A stretch of 64,000 nucleotides of DNA from JADLGL01 sp963732865. GTDB taxonomy: Bacteria > Pseudomonadota > Alphaproteobacteria > Rhizobiales > Kaistiaceae. Below are positions 36,713-45,688 of the stretch, one piece after another. The notes below the pieces were generated by a model. The model saw only the letters and a list, made by a program, of their open reading frames with translations, did no database searches and was not told where the DNA came from. How positions within the stretch are numbered: the stretch's first letter is position 1; each line of letters begins with the position of its first letter. The stretch covers positions 992,001 through 1,056,000 of the forward strand of contig CAVTBC010000004.1 in NCBI GenBank assembly GCA_963732865.1, given 5' to 3'. The position numbers were made by a program, and so were the translations under genes.

Positions 36713-37800
36713 TGCTGGTCTTTCTCGCCGAACTGCTGACCGATCTGCCGGGCGGCAACGTCGTCACATACATTACTTTCCGCACCGGCGCGGCGGCGCT
36801 GACGGGGCTCCTGTTCGTCGCCCTGTTCGGTCCGGCGATTATCACCGCCTTGCGCGTGCGCCAGGGGCAGGGCCAGCCGATCCGCGCCGACGGGCCGCCG
36901 ACGCACCTTCTGACCAAGAAGGGGACGCCCACCATGGGCGGCCTGATGATCCTGTCGGGCCTGATGGTCTCGACGTTGCTGTGGGCCGACCTCCGCAATG
37001 TCTATGTCTGGACCGTCCTCGGTGTGACGGTGGCCTTCGGGCTCATCGGTTTCTACGACGACATGCAGAAGGTCCGCCGCGCCAGCAGCAATAGCGGCTT
37101 CTCGGGCGCGAGGCGGCTGCTGCTGGAATTCATCGTCGCCGGGATCGCCGCCTTCGTCTTGATGCGCGAGGGGAGCGGCGATCTGGCCGCTGGGCTGGCC
37201 GTTCCCTTCGTCAAAGATCTCGTTATCAATCTCGGCTGGTTCTTTGTGCCGTTCGGTGCGTTCGTCGTCACCGGTTTCGGCAACGCGGTGAATTTCACCG
37301 ACGGACTCGACGGCCTCGCGATCGTGCCGGCGATGATCGCCCTCGCGACCTTCGGCCTGTTCGCCTATCTCGTCGGCAATTCGGTCTATTCGGAATATCT
37401 GCAGATCCATTATGTCGTCGGCACCGGCGAACTCGCGGTGCTGTGCGGCGCGGTGCTCGGCGCCGGCCTCGGCTTCCTGTGGTTCAATGCCCCGCCCGCC
37501 GCCATCTTCATGGGCGACACCGGATCGCTGGCCCTTGGCGGCATGCTCGGGGCGCTCGCGGTGGCGACCAAGAACGAACTGATCGCCGTCGTCGTCGGCG
37601 GCCTCTTCGTCCTTGAGACCGTCTCGGTGATTATTCAGGTCGTGTCCTTCCGCCTCACGGGCAAGCGCGTGTTCCGCATGGCGCCGATCCATCATCATTT
37701 CGAGCAATTGGGGTGGACCGAATCCCAGATCGTGATCCGTTTCTGGATCATCGCCGTTGTGCTGGCGTTGCTTGGGCTCGCCAGCCTGAAGCTCAGGTGA
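36712..37800 (+). CDS. mraY: Phospho-MurNAc-pentapeptide translocase MraY
   Basis: Integral membrane enzyme (362 aa, about ten helices) that transfers phospho-MurNAc-pentapeptide to undecaprenyl phosphate, making lipid I. Family motifs: GTPTMGGLMIL, FGLIGFYDDMQKV with catalytic Asp pair, NFTDGLDGLAI, FMGDTGSLALGG and the cytoplasmic loop MAPIHHHFEQLGWTE. ATG 36712 is used; TTG at 36709 is an alternative. Confidence 0.97.
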   Translation: MLVFLAELLTDLPGGNVVTYITFRTGAAALTGLLFVALFGPAIITALRVRQGQGQPIRADGPPTHLLTKKGTPTMGGLMILSGLMVSTLLWADLRNVYVWTVLGVTVAFGLIGFYDDMQKVRRASSNSGFSGARRLLLEFIVAGIAAFVLMREGSGDLAAGLAVPFVKDLVINLGWFFVPFGAFVVTGFGNAVNFTDGLDGLAIVPAMIALATFGLFAYLVGNSVYSEYLQIHYVVGTGELAVLCGAVLGAGLGFLWFNAPPAAIFMGDTGSLALGGMLGALAVATKNELIAVVVGGLFVLETVSVIIQVVSFRLTGKRVFRMAPIHHHFEQLGWTESQIVIRFWIIAVVLALLGLASLKLR

Positions 37801-37804
37801 AATC

Positions 37805-39196
37805 ATGATTCCCGTCCGCGGGTTCACACAGCGCCGTGTCGCGGTGTTTGGCCTGGGCGCAAGCGGCATCGCTACTGCGCGGGCGCTGACTGCGGGAGGC
37901 GCGGAGCCGGTCTGTTGGGACGACAGCGAATCATCGCGTCAGGCTGCGGCGGCGCTGGACCTCAATGTCACCGACCTCGCCGCCGCGGACTGGCGCGCGT
38001 TCGCCGCCCTGATCCTGGCGCCCGGCGTCCCGCTCTCCCACCCGACACCGCATCCGGTGGTGCTGCTCGCCGAGGCCGCAGGCGTGCCGATCATCGGCGA
38101 TATCGAATTGTTCTGCCGCGAACGGCAGCGGTTGGCCGCGAGAGCGCCGCTGGTCGCCGTCACCGGCACCAATGGCAAGTCGACCACCGTCGCGCTGATC
38201 GCTCATCTTCTCACGTATGCGGGCCGGGACGCACAGCTTGGCGGTAATTTCGGCCCGCCAGTGTTGACGCTGCAGCCGCCATCGATGGCGCGGACGCATG
38301 TGCTGGAATGTTCGTCGTTCCAGATCGAATTGACGCCAAGCCTCAGGCCGACTGTCGGGGTGCTCCTCAATCTCAGCCCGGATCACATCGACCGGCACGG
38401 CAGCTTCGACCGCTATGCCGACATCAAGGCGCGCCTGCCGCGGGAGGCCGATGAGGCCGTCATCGGCGTCGACGACCGCCGCTCGGCGCTGATTGCCGAC
38501 CATATCGAACAGGCCGGCGGCAAGGTGACGCGCATCTCCGTGCGCAGCGCCTTTGCCGACGGACTGACCTATCGCGATGGGCTGATCGTTTCGAGCACGG
38601 GAGGCGCCGACACGCAAATCGCCGACGTGGGTGGCATCAAGACGCTGCGCGGCTTGCACAATGCGCAGAACGCCCTTGCCGCGGTTGCGGTCCTGCGCGC
38701 GCTCGGCGTGCCCGACAAGGTCATCGCTGAGGGGCTGCTCACCTTCCCCGGATTGGCGCATCGGCTGGAGGAAGTGGGGCGGCGCGGGCGAACAATTTTC
38801 GTCAATGATTCAAAAGCGACCAACGCGGACGCTGCCGGTAAGGCGTTGGCAAGCTTTAACCATGTTTACTGGATCGCAGGCGGCCGCTCGAAGGAGGGCG
38901 GAATCGCCGGTCTGGAGCCGCTCTTCCCTCGGGTCGAGAAGGCTTTCCTGATCGGTGAAGCCGCCGAAGAGTTCGCCCGGACGATGGAGGGAACCTTGCG
39001 ATACGAGATTTCCGGAACGCTGGAGAGCGCGGTCAAGGCGGCGGCCGAAGCAGCGGCCCGCGACCCGGCCAGCGAAAGCGTCGTGCTCCTGTCGCCGGCG
39101 GCAGCGTCTTTCGATCAGTTCAAGAATTTCGTCGCGCGAGGCGAAGCCTTCCGCGTGCTCGTCGGTGACATCACCGGCAAAGGGGTGGCCGCTTGA
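37805..39196 (+). CDS. murD: UDP-MurNAc-L-alanine:D-glutamate ligase MurD
   Basis: Adds D-Glu as the second stem-peptide residue. It has 463 aa with the N-terminal Rossmann-like VAVFGLGASGIATARAL, P-loop TGTNGKSTTVALI (about 119-131), LNLSPDHIDRHGSFDRY and C-terminal FVNDSKATNADA and LSPAAASFDQF. Overlaps ftsW by 4 bases. Confidence 0.97.
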   Translation: MIPVRGFTQRRVAVFGLGASGIATARALTAGGAEPVCWDDSESSRQAAAALDLNVTDLAAADWRAFAALILAPGVPLSHPTPHPVVLLAEAAGVPIIGDIELFCRERQRLAARAPLVAVTGTNGKSTTVALIAHLLTYAGRDAQLGGNFGPPVLTLQPPSMARTHVLECSSFQIELTPSLRPTVGVLLNLSPDHIDRHGSFDRYADIKARLPREADEAVIGVDDRRSALIADHIEQAGGKVTRISVRSAFADGLTYRDGLIVSSTGGADTQIADVGGIKTLRGLHNAQNALAAVAVLRALGVPDKVIAEGLLTFPGLAHRLEEVGRRGRTIFVNDSKATNADAAGKALASFNHVYWIAGGRSKEGGIAGLEPLFPRVEKAFLIGEAAEEFARTMEGTLRYEISGTLESAVKAAAEAAARDPASESVVLLSPAAASFDQFKNFVARGEAFRVLVGDITGKGVAA

Positions 39197-40353
39197 GTAT
39201 CAGCCGCGCGGACCGCAGCGTCATCTCCGAATGGTGGTGGACGGTCGATAAGGCGCTTCTCACCGGTCTCGTCATCCTTCTCGTCGGCGGCGTTGTCCTG
39301 TCGCTCAGCGGCAGTCCGTCGGTCGCCGAGCGGCTCGGCTATGACGACAGCTTCCATTTCGTGAAGCGTCATCTGATCTTCCTCGTGCCGACCGTGCTGC
39401 TGCTGATCAGTACGTCGTTCCTGACGCCGCGCATGGCGCGCCGCCTGTCCCTCATCATGCTGGTCGGGATGATCGGCCTGATGATGCTGACTCTGGTGAT
39501 CGGCGTTGAGGTCAATGGTTCGACGCGGTGGATCGACGTTGCCGGTTTCTCGCTGCAGCCGTCGGAGTTTCTGAAGCCGGCCTTCGTCATCGTCTGTGCC
39601 TGGCTGTTCACGGAAAAATCGCGAAACGGCGAGGTTCCAGGCAATATCCTGGCGATCTTCCTGCTGGCGCTCGTCGGTGTCCTCCTGATCGCGCAGCCCG
39701 ATTTCGGCCAGACGATCCTCACCACCGTGTCCTGGGGCGCAGTGTTCTTCCTCGCCGGCATGCCCTGGATGTGGATTCTCGTCATCGCCGGTTTTGCGGC
39801 AGTGGGCGTGTTCGCCGCCTACACTACGATTCCGCATGTGGCGGTGCGCATCGATCAGTTCCTCAATCCGGCCGCCGGTGACACCTATCAGGTCGACACG
39901 GCGCTCAACGCCTTCATCAATGGTGGCTGGTTCGGCGTCGGCCCGGGTGAGGGGACGGTGAAGCGCGTCCTTCCCGACGCCCATACCGACTACATCTTTG
40001 CCGTCGCCGGCGAAGAATTCGGCATTATCGTCTGCCTTGCTCTGGTCGCGGTCTTCGCCTTTGTTGTCATCCGCGGCCTGTCGCGGAGCATCAAAACGGA
40101 AGACCCGTTCGCCCGTGTCGCCTCGGCCGGCCTTGTCATCATGTTCGGCGTCCAATCGGTGATCAATATGGCGGTGAACCTCAATCTGATGCCGTCCAAG
40201 GGCATGACGTTGCCGTTCGTTTCCTATGGCGGCTCGTCGATGTTCGCGATCGCCATCGGCATGGGTCTGGTCCTCGCCCTGACGCGGCGCAGCCCCGGTA
40301 CGGTGCGCAGCCGGAGGCGCGTCTTCGTCAGGGGCGTGCCCGACCCCGCCTGA
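39193..40353 (+). CDS. ftsW: Septal peptidoglycan polymerase FtsW (SEDS family)
   Basis: Lipid II polymerase acting with FtsI at the septum. It has 386 aa and about ten membrane helices. SEDS hallmarks: GSTRWIDVAGFSLQPSEFLK, LIAQPDFGQTIL, the periplasmic loop with the catalytic-region Asp (LPDAHTDYIFAVAGEEFG) and LPFVSYGGSSM. Translation starts at TTG 39193, overlapping the murD stop (TTGA). Confidence 0.95.
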   Translation: MSISRADRSVISEWWWTVDKALLTGLVILLVGGVVLSLSGSPSVAERLGYDDSFHFVKRHLIFLVPTVLLLISTSFLTPRMARRLSLIMLVGMIGLMMLTLVIGVEVNGSTRWIDVAGFSLQPSEFLKPAFVIVCAWLFTEKSRNGEVPGNILAIFLLALVGVLLIAQPDFGQTILTTVSWGAVFFLAGMPWMWILVIAGFAAVGVFAAYTTIPHVAVRIDQFLNPAAGDTYQVDTALNAFINGGWFGVGPGEGTVKRVLPDAHTDYIFAVAGEEFGIIVCLALVAVFAFVVIRGLSRSIKTEDPFARVASAGLVIMFGVQSVINMAVNLNLMPSKGMTLPFVSYGGSSMFAIAIGMGLVLALTRRSPGTVRSRRRVFVRGVPDPA

Positions 40354-40360
40354 GCGGCCG

Positions 40361-41494
40361 ATGGCTCGCACTATCCTCCTTTGCGCCGGCGGCACCGGCG
40401 GGCACCTCTTCCCGGCGCAGGCGGTCGCCTCGGTGCTCGAGGAGCGCGGCTGGCGGATCGAACTCGCCACCGATCATCGCGCCCGCGACTATGGCAGCGA
40501 TTTTCCCGCCTCCGCCGTGCATATCGTGCCGTCGGCGACGCCGTCGGGGCGCGGCATTTTCGGCAAGGCGATTGCTGCCCTGCAGTTGGGCTGGGGTTTC
40601 CTGCGGGCGCTTGCCATGATTGGGCGAATGCGGGCCGCGGTGGCCGCCGGGTTCGGCGGCTATCCGACCGTCCCGCCGATCATGGCGGCGCGCTTCCTCG
40701 GCGTGCCAACGATAATCCATGACCAAAACGCCGTGCTCGGCCGCGCCAACCGGCTGTTGGCCCGCGGCGCCAAGCGGATCGCGACGGCAAGCCGGGCGCT
40801 GGTGTTGCCCGACGGCCTCGCGGCCAAGGTCGAGATGACCGGCAATCCAGTTCGCCCCGCAGTGCGCGATGCGGCCAGGGTGCCCTATGAGGCGGTTGAA
40901 GCGGACGGTCCGATCCGTCTGCTGGTGTTCGGCGGCAGCCAGGGCGCGCGCTTCCTGTCCGATATCGTGCCGAAGGCCGTCGCCAAGCTGCGCCCCGATC
41001 TGCTCGGTCGGCTGAACATCGTCCAGCAGTGCCGGTCGGAGGATCTGGCACAGGTCGAGGCGCTCTATCGCGGCGCCGGGGTTGAAGCGGAATGTGCCAC
41101 GTTCTTCGCCAATCTGCCGGCGATCATGGCCAAGAGCCATTTGGTGATTTCGCGTTCGGGGGCGACGACAGTGTCCGAACTTGGTGTCATCGGCCGCCCG
41201 GCGATCCTGGTGCCGTTGCCCGGCGCCATCGATCAGGACCAGCGGGCCAATGCCGAAACGCTGGGCGCGGCCGGCGGCGCTTGGGTGTATGAAGAGAAGA
41301 CGCTCGGCGTTCGCCAATTGGCGGAGGCAATGACCGACCTGTTCGATCACCCGGACAAGCTTGCCTTTGCCGCCAAGGCGGCCTCGGGCACGGCATCGGC
41401 GGATGGCGCAGAGCGCTTGGCCGATCTCATCGAATCGGTGGCGCGCAATGGCGCCCGCGCCGCGGAACCCAAGGGGAAGGAAGCACGCGCATGA
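40361..41494 (+). CDS. murG: Lipid II synthase (UDP-GlcNAc transferase) MurG
   Basis: Peripheral membrane glycosyltransferase (377 aa) that adds GlcNAc to lipid I. Two Rossmann domains: N-terminal glycine-rich loop CAGGTGGHLFPAQA (about 7-20), GFGGYPTVPPI and IIHDQNAVLGRANRLL; C-terminal VFGGSQGARFLSD and VISRSGATTVSELGVIGRP. The 3' end overlaps murC by 4 bases. Confidence 0.97.
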   Translation: MARTILLCAGGTGGHLFPAQAVASVLEERGWRIELATDHRARDYGSDFPASAVHIVPSATPSGRGIFGKAIAALQLGWGFLRALAMIGRMRAAVAAGFGGYPTVPPIMAARFLGVPTIIHDQNAVLGRANRLLARGAKRIATASRALVLPDGLAAKVEMTGNPVRPAVRDAARVPYEAVEADGPIRLLVFGGSQGARFLSDIVPKAVAKLRPDLLGRLNIVQQCRSEDLAQVEALYRGAGVEAECATFFANLPAIMAKSHLVISRSGATTVSELGVIGRPAILVPLPGAIDQDQRANAETLGAAGGAWVYEEKTLGVRQLAEAMTDLFDHPDKLAFAAKAASGTASADGAERLADLIESVARNGARAAEPKGKEARA

Positions 41495-42912
41495 AAATGT
41501 CCCGCGATCTCGGAGCGATCCATTTCGTCGGTATCGGCGGCATCGGCATGAGCGGCATCGCCGAGGCGCTGATGACGCTGGGCTACAAGGTGCAGGGTTC
41601 GGACGTCGCGGAAAACGCCAACGTCCTTCGCCTGCGCGAGAAGAAAATCCCTGTCGCGATCGGCCATGCCGCCGCCAATCTCGGCAATGCCGAAGTGGTC
41701 GTCGTTTCCTCGGCGATCAAGCGCGACAATCCCGAGCTCAAGGCGGCGCGCGAACGGCTATTGCCCGTCGTCCGCAGAGCCGAAATGCTGGCCGAATTGA
41801 TGCGGCTGAAATCGGCGATCGCCGTCGGCGGCACCCATGGCAAGACGACAACCACGTCGCTGATCGCGGCGCTGCTCGATGCCGGCGGACTGGATCCGAC
41901 CGTCATCAATGGCGGCATCATCAACGCCTATGGTTCGAACGCGCGGATGGGTGACGGCGATTGGATGGTCGTCGAGGCCGACGAATCCGACGGCACCTTC
42001 GTCAAGCTGCCGGCCGACATCGCAGTCGTCACCAATATCGATCCGGAGCACCTCGACCATTACGGCACCTTCGACCGCGAGCGTGATGCCTTCCGCCAGT
42101 TCGTCGAGAATGTGCCGTTCTATGGCTTCGCCGTGATGTGCGGCGATCACCCGGAGGTGCAGGCGTTGATCGGGCGGATCGAGGACCGGCGTATCATCAC
42201 CTACGGCGCCAATCCGCAGGCCGATGTCCGTTTCACCGACCTACGCACAGAAGGCGCATTCAGCCGCTTCACGGTGATCATCCATGACCGCTCCGGCAGC
42301 GATATCGAGCGTATCGAGAATATCAGCCTCGCCATGCCCGGCGAGCACAATGTCCAGAACGCGACGGCGGCGATCGCGGTGGCGCGCCAGCTCGGCATCG
42401 GAGCCGAAGCAATCCGCGCCGGGCTTTCTTCTTTCGCCGGCGTGAAGCGGCGCTTCACCCGGACCGGCACCTGGAACGGCGTGCAGATCTTCGACGACTA
42501 CGGCCACCATCCGGTCGAGATCGCGGCCGTGCTGAAGGCCGCGCGCTCGGCGACCGACAAGAAGCTCATCGCGGTCGTTCAGCCGCATCGCTATACGCGC
42601 CTGCGCGATTTGTTCGATTCCTTCTGTACCGCGTTCAACGCCGCCGACACCGTTTTGGTCGCGCCGGTCTATGCGGCTGGCGAGCAGCCGATCGCCGGCT
42701 ATGACCGCGACGCGCTGGTCGAAGGCATGCGCCTGCGCGGCCACCGCGATGCGCGGCCTCTGTCGGGTTCGGACGTGCTGGCGGAGACGATCGCCGCCGA
42801 AGCCAAGCCCGGCGATTTCGTCGTGTTCCTCGGCGCCGGCAACATTACGCAATGGGCGAACGCGCTTCCGGGCGAACTCGCCGAGCTGAGCAGGCGCGCG
42901 GTTGCTGAGTGA
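41491..42912 (+). CDS. murC: UDP-MurNAc:L-alanine ligase MurC
   Basis: Attaches L-Ala to UDP-MurNAc, the first stem-peptide step. It has 473 aa with IHFVGIGGIGMSGIAEAL (about 10-27), P-loop VGGTHGKTTTTSLI (about 112-125), EADESDGTFVKL, NIDPEHLDHYG and C-terminal FDDYGHHPVEIAAVL. It ends within the start of the amidotransferase gene rather than directly at murB. Confidence 0.97.
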   Translation: MKMSRDLGAIHFVGIGGIGMSGIAEALMTLGYKVQGSDVAENANVLRLREKKIPVAIGHAAANLGNAEVVVVSSAIKRDNPELKAARERLLPVVRRAEMLAELMRLKSAIAVGGTHGKTTTTSLIAALLDAGGLDPTVINGGIINAYGSNARMGDGDWMVVEADESDGTFVKLPADIAVVTNIDPEHLDHYGTFDRERDAFRQFVENVPFYGFAVMCGDHPEVQALIGRIEDRRIITYGANPQADVRFTDLRTEGAFSRFTVIIHDRSGSDIERIENISLAMPGEHNVQNATAAIAVARQLGIGAEAIRAGLSSFAGVKRRFTRTGTWNGVQIFDDYGHHPVEIAAVLKAARSATDKKLIAVVQPHRYTRLRDLFDSFCTAFNAADTVLVAPVYAAGEQPIAGYDRDALVEGMRLRGHRDARPLSGSDVLAETIAAEAKPGDFVVFLGAGNITQWANALPGELAELSRRAVAE

Positions 42913-43634
42913 TGGCAAGGCGCTGCCTCGTTTATCGCCATGTTCCGTTCGAAGATCTCGGCACCTTCGCGCCCGTCCTGCGCGCGGCCGGTTATGCACC
43001 GGAATATCGTGAAGCCGGGGTCGATCGCATCGACGCCGAGGAAGCGGTCGCGACCGATTTGCTCATCATTCTCGGTGGACCGATCGGCGTCTATGAGACC
43101 GAACAATATCCGTTTCTCGACGACGAGGTCGCTGCCATCCGCGCCCGGCTTGAAGCGGGCGGGCCGACCTTCGGCGTCTGTCTTGGCCTGCAACTCATCG
43201 CGATCGCCCTTGGCGGCAATGTCGGGCCGAGCCTCGCCAAAGAGATTGGCTGGGCGCTGCTGCGGCTGACCGAGGAAGGGAAGGGCTCCGTGCTGGCACC
43301 GCTCGACGGGAAGCCCGTGCTGCATTGGCACGGCGACATCGCGACCTTGCCGGCAGGCGCCAGGCGGCTGGCGGAGACAGATATCTGCCGCAATCAGGCA
43401 TTCATGCTCGGCGACATGGTGCTGGCGCTGCAGTTCCACATCGAGGTCGATCCAACGCGCATCGAGCAATGGCTGATCGGCCACCGCGCCGAGCTGGGCA
43501 ACGCCGGGATCGCGCCGGCGACGATCCGCGCCGACACGGAGCGCTACGGGGCCAACGCGGCGATGCTGGGCGTCAGCGTCTTTCGCAACTGGCTGAGCGC
43601 CGTGGAGGCGTCGGAGCAACGCGCCATTGCCTGA
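42912..43634 (+). CDS. Class I glutamine amidotransferase (GMP synthase-like) inside the dcw cluster
   Basis: A 240-aa stand-alone glutaminase-type domain. The oxyanion segment LLIILGGPIGVYETEQYPF precedes the nucleophile elbow FGVCLGLQLIAIALGG (Cys near residue 85). The catalytic His and Glu are in LQFHIEVD (near 176-178). The best overall resemblance is to the GMP synthase N-terminal-like amidotransferases of unknown substrate. It overlaps the murC stop by 1 base and murB by 8, so it is embedded in the operon and surely co-translated. No synthetase partner such as MurT is next to it. Whether it acts on cell wall precursors or is a passenger is unknown. A GTG at 42909 is an alternative start. 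Confidence 0.85.
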   Translation: MARRCLVYRHVPFEDLGTFAPVLRAAGYAPEYREAGVDRIDAEEAVATDLLIILGGPIGVYETEQYPFLDDEVAAIRARLEAGGPTFGVCLGLQLIAIALGGNVGPSLAKEIGWALLRLTEEGKGSVLAPLDGKPVLHWHGDIATLPAGARRLAETDICRNQAFMLGDMVLALQFHIEVDPTRIEQWLIGHRAELGNAGIAPATIRADTERYGANAAMLGVSVFRNWLSAVEASEQRAIA

Positions 43635-44607
43635 GCCGACGATCTCAGCGGAGACTCTGCGCGCCGTTGCGGCGGCCGCACGCGGGCGGCTGACGCCCAA
43701 CACGCCGTTGGCCGCGGGTACTTGGTTCCGCGTCGGCGGTCCGGCGGAACTGCTGTTCCAGCCGGCCGACAGCGACGATCTGGCGACGGTCCTGGCGGCG
43801 CTTCCGGCAGCGGTGCCGGTGACGGTGATCGGCGTCGGTTCGAATCTGCTGGTCCGCGACGGCGGTATTGCCGGCGTCGTGATTCGCCTGTCTGCCAAAG
43901 GCTTCGGGCATCTGGCTGAGGAATCGAATCATCGCATTCGGGCGGGCGCCGCAGTACTCGACAAGCGGCTCGCCGCCTTCGCGCAGGATCAGAGCATCGG
44001 CGGGTTCGCCTTCTTCCACGGCATTCCCGGTGCGGTCGGCGGTGCGGTGCGGATGAATGCGGGCGCCAATGGCGCGGAAATCCGCGAGCGTCTGGTGGAA
44101 GCGGTCGCCGTCGATCGAGGCGGCAGGCGACCCGTTCTCAGCAATGCGGATCTCGGCTTCACCTATCGCCACAGCGCGGCGCCTGACGATCTGATTTTCA
44201 CCGAGGCATTGTTCGAAGGGGAGGCGGCGTCGGCGACGGCAATCGCCGACGCGATGGCGGCGGTGCAGCTTCACCGCGAGACGGTGCAGCCGATCCGGGA
44301 CAAGACCGGCGGTTCGACGTTCAAGAATCCCGACCCGCCGGGTACGCCGAACCAACGCCGGGCCTGGGAGCTGATTGACGCGGCGGGTTGCCGGGGGCTG
44401 ATCGTCGGTGACGCCGAGGTCTCGCCGCTGCACTGCAACTTTCTCATCAATCGGGGCGCGGCGAGCGCCTACGACCTTGAGCTACTCGGTGAGACCGTGC
44501 GGGCCCGCGTGCTCGAGACGAGTGGGGTTCGCCTCGAATGGGAGATCCGCATCCTCGGCGATTTTGCGCCGGGCAAGACGGTGGAGCCGTTCCTCGGCAA
44601 GGGTTAG
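43627..44607 (+). CDS. murB: UDP-N-acetylenolpyruvoylglucosamine reductase MurB
   Basis: FAD enzyme that reduces UDP-GlcNAc-enolpyruvate to UDP-MurNAc. It has 326 aa with NTPLAAGTWFRVGGPAELL (about 24-42), VIGVGSNLLVRDGGI, GIPGAVGGAVRMNAGANG, the catalytic Ser in GGSTFKNPD and C-terminal WEIRILG. The TTG start lies within the amidotransferase gene. It is a type I MurB by the presence of the Ser motif. A 133-bp gap with a CtrA-like box follows before ddl. Confidence 0.96.
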   Translation: MPEPTISAETLRAVAAAARGRLTPNTPLAAGTWFRVGGPAELLFQPADSDDLATVLAALPAAVPVTVIGVGSNLLVRDGGIAGVVIRLSAKGFGHLAEESNHRIRAGAAVLDKRLAAFAQDQSIGGFAFFHGIPGAVGGAVRMNAGANGAEIRERLVEAVAVDRGGRRPVLSNADLGFTYRHSAAPDDLIFTEALFEGEAASATAIADAMAAVQLHRETVQPIRDKTGGSTFKNPDPPGTPNQRRAWELIDAAGCRGLIVGDAEVSPLHCNFLINRGAASAYDLELLGETVRARVLETSGVRLEWEIRILGDFAPGKTVEPFLGKG

Positions 44608-44696
44608 CTGGCTCGGGCTGGTTGATGCGGTGCTAAATCGTTAACGCCCGCACCACGGAACGCCCCGAAACGACAGGATGCTGCGCGTTTCTATGG

Positions 44697-44711
44697 TTAA
44701 CCATTCGTTAC
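44697..44711 (+). promoter_or_regulatory. Candidate CtrA binding site ahead of ddl-ftsQAZ
   Basis: TTAACCATTCGTTAC fits TTAA-N7-TTAA with one mismatch and contains the full TTAACCAT half-site of the alphaproteobacterial cell-cycle regulator CtrA. It lies 30 bp before the ddl start, in the first sizeable intergenic gap inside the dcw cluster. In Caulobacter, CtrA controls ftsQA and ftsZ. A GANTC site (44759-44763) lies just downstream. Confidence 0.5.
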
Positions 44712-44740
44712 CCAATCGCCTGCTATCGCTCACATGATGG

Positions 44741-45688
44741 TTGCGTCAGACGAAATCAGAATCCGGCCAAGGCAAGCACGTTGCGGTGCTGATGGGCGGC
44801 TGGTCGGCGGAACGCAAGATCTCACTCAGTAGTGGCGAAAACTGTGCGAAGGCATTGGAACAAAAGGGCTATCTGGTCACGCGCGTCGACGTCGGACGCG
44901 ACATCGCCGAGGTCCTGGCTGCACTCAAGCCGGATGTCGCCTTCAATGCGCTGCACGGACCGTTCGGTGAGGACGGCACGATCCAAGGCGTCCTGGAAAT
45001 CCTCGCCATTCCCTACACGCATTCGGGCGTCCTCGCCTCGGCGCTCGCCATGCACAAGATTCTCGCCAAGACCATCCTCGCAGCGGCCGGGGTTCCGGTT
45101 GCGGAGTCCATTGCCGTGACGCGCGAAGAGGCGGCCCGCGCGCATCCGATGGCGCCACCCTATGTGGTGAAGCCGGTGCAGGAAGGTTCAAGCCTTGGCG
45201 TCGTCATCGTTCGCGAGGGCGCCAATGCGCCGGCGGTCGAGGTACTGGCGGCGGAATGGCCCTATGGCGACGAACTGATGGCAGAACGCTTCATTGCCGG
45301 CCGGGAGTTGACGTGCGCCATGATCGGCGAGGAACCAACCGACGTCATCGAGATCACGACCGACGGGCGCTTTTACGATTACGACGCAAAATACGCAGCG
45401 GGCGGATCAATTCACATCTTGCCCGCAAAACTTTCACCACTTGTTTACCAAAATGTACGGATGCTTACCCGACGAGCGCATCAGGCACTTGGGTGCCGAG
45501 GGGTCAGCCGCGCCGACTTCAGGTTCGATGAACGCCCCGACGGGACCGGCGAACTCATCTGCCTCGAAGTCAATACCCAGCCGGGTATGACCCCGACATC
45601 GCTCGTGCCGGAAATGGCGGCCTATGCCGGAATGGACTTCGGTTCGCTGGTCGCTTGGATGGTGGAGGATGCATCTTGCGGACGGTAG
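44741..45688 (+). CDS. ddl: D-alanine–D-alanine ligase
   Basis: ATP-grasp enzyme (315 aa) that makes the D-Ala-D-Ala used by MurF. Motifs: VAVLMGGWSAERKISLSSG (about 14-32), FNALHGPFGEDGTIQG, VVKPVQEGSSLGVVIV, and metal/ATP-binding ICLEVNTQPGMTPTSL. The TTG start at 44741 is followed closely by the conserved N-terminal strand. ATGs just upstream are out of frame. It overlaps ftsQ. Confidence 0.95.
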   Translation: MRQTKSESGQGKHVAVLMGGWSAERKISLSSGENCAKALEQKGYLVTRVDVGRDIAEVLAALKPDVAFNALHGPFGEDGTIQGVLEILAIPYTHSGVLASALAMHKILAKTILAAAGVPVAESIAVTREEAARAHPMAPPYVVKPVQEGSSLGVVIVREGANAPAVEVLAAEWPYGDELMAERFIAGRELTCAMIGEEPTDVIEITTDGRFYDYDAKYAAGGSIHILPAKLSPLVYQNVRMLTRRAHQALGCRGVSRADFRFDERPDGTGELICLEVNTQPGMTPTSLVPEMAAYAGMDFGSLVAWMVEDASCGR

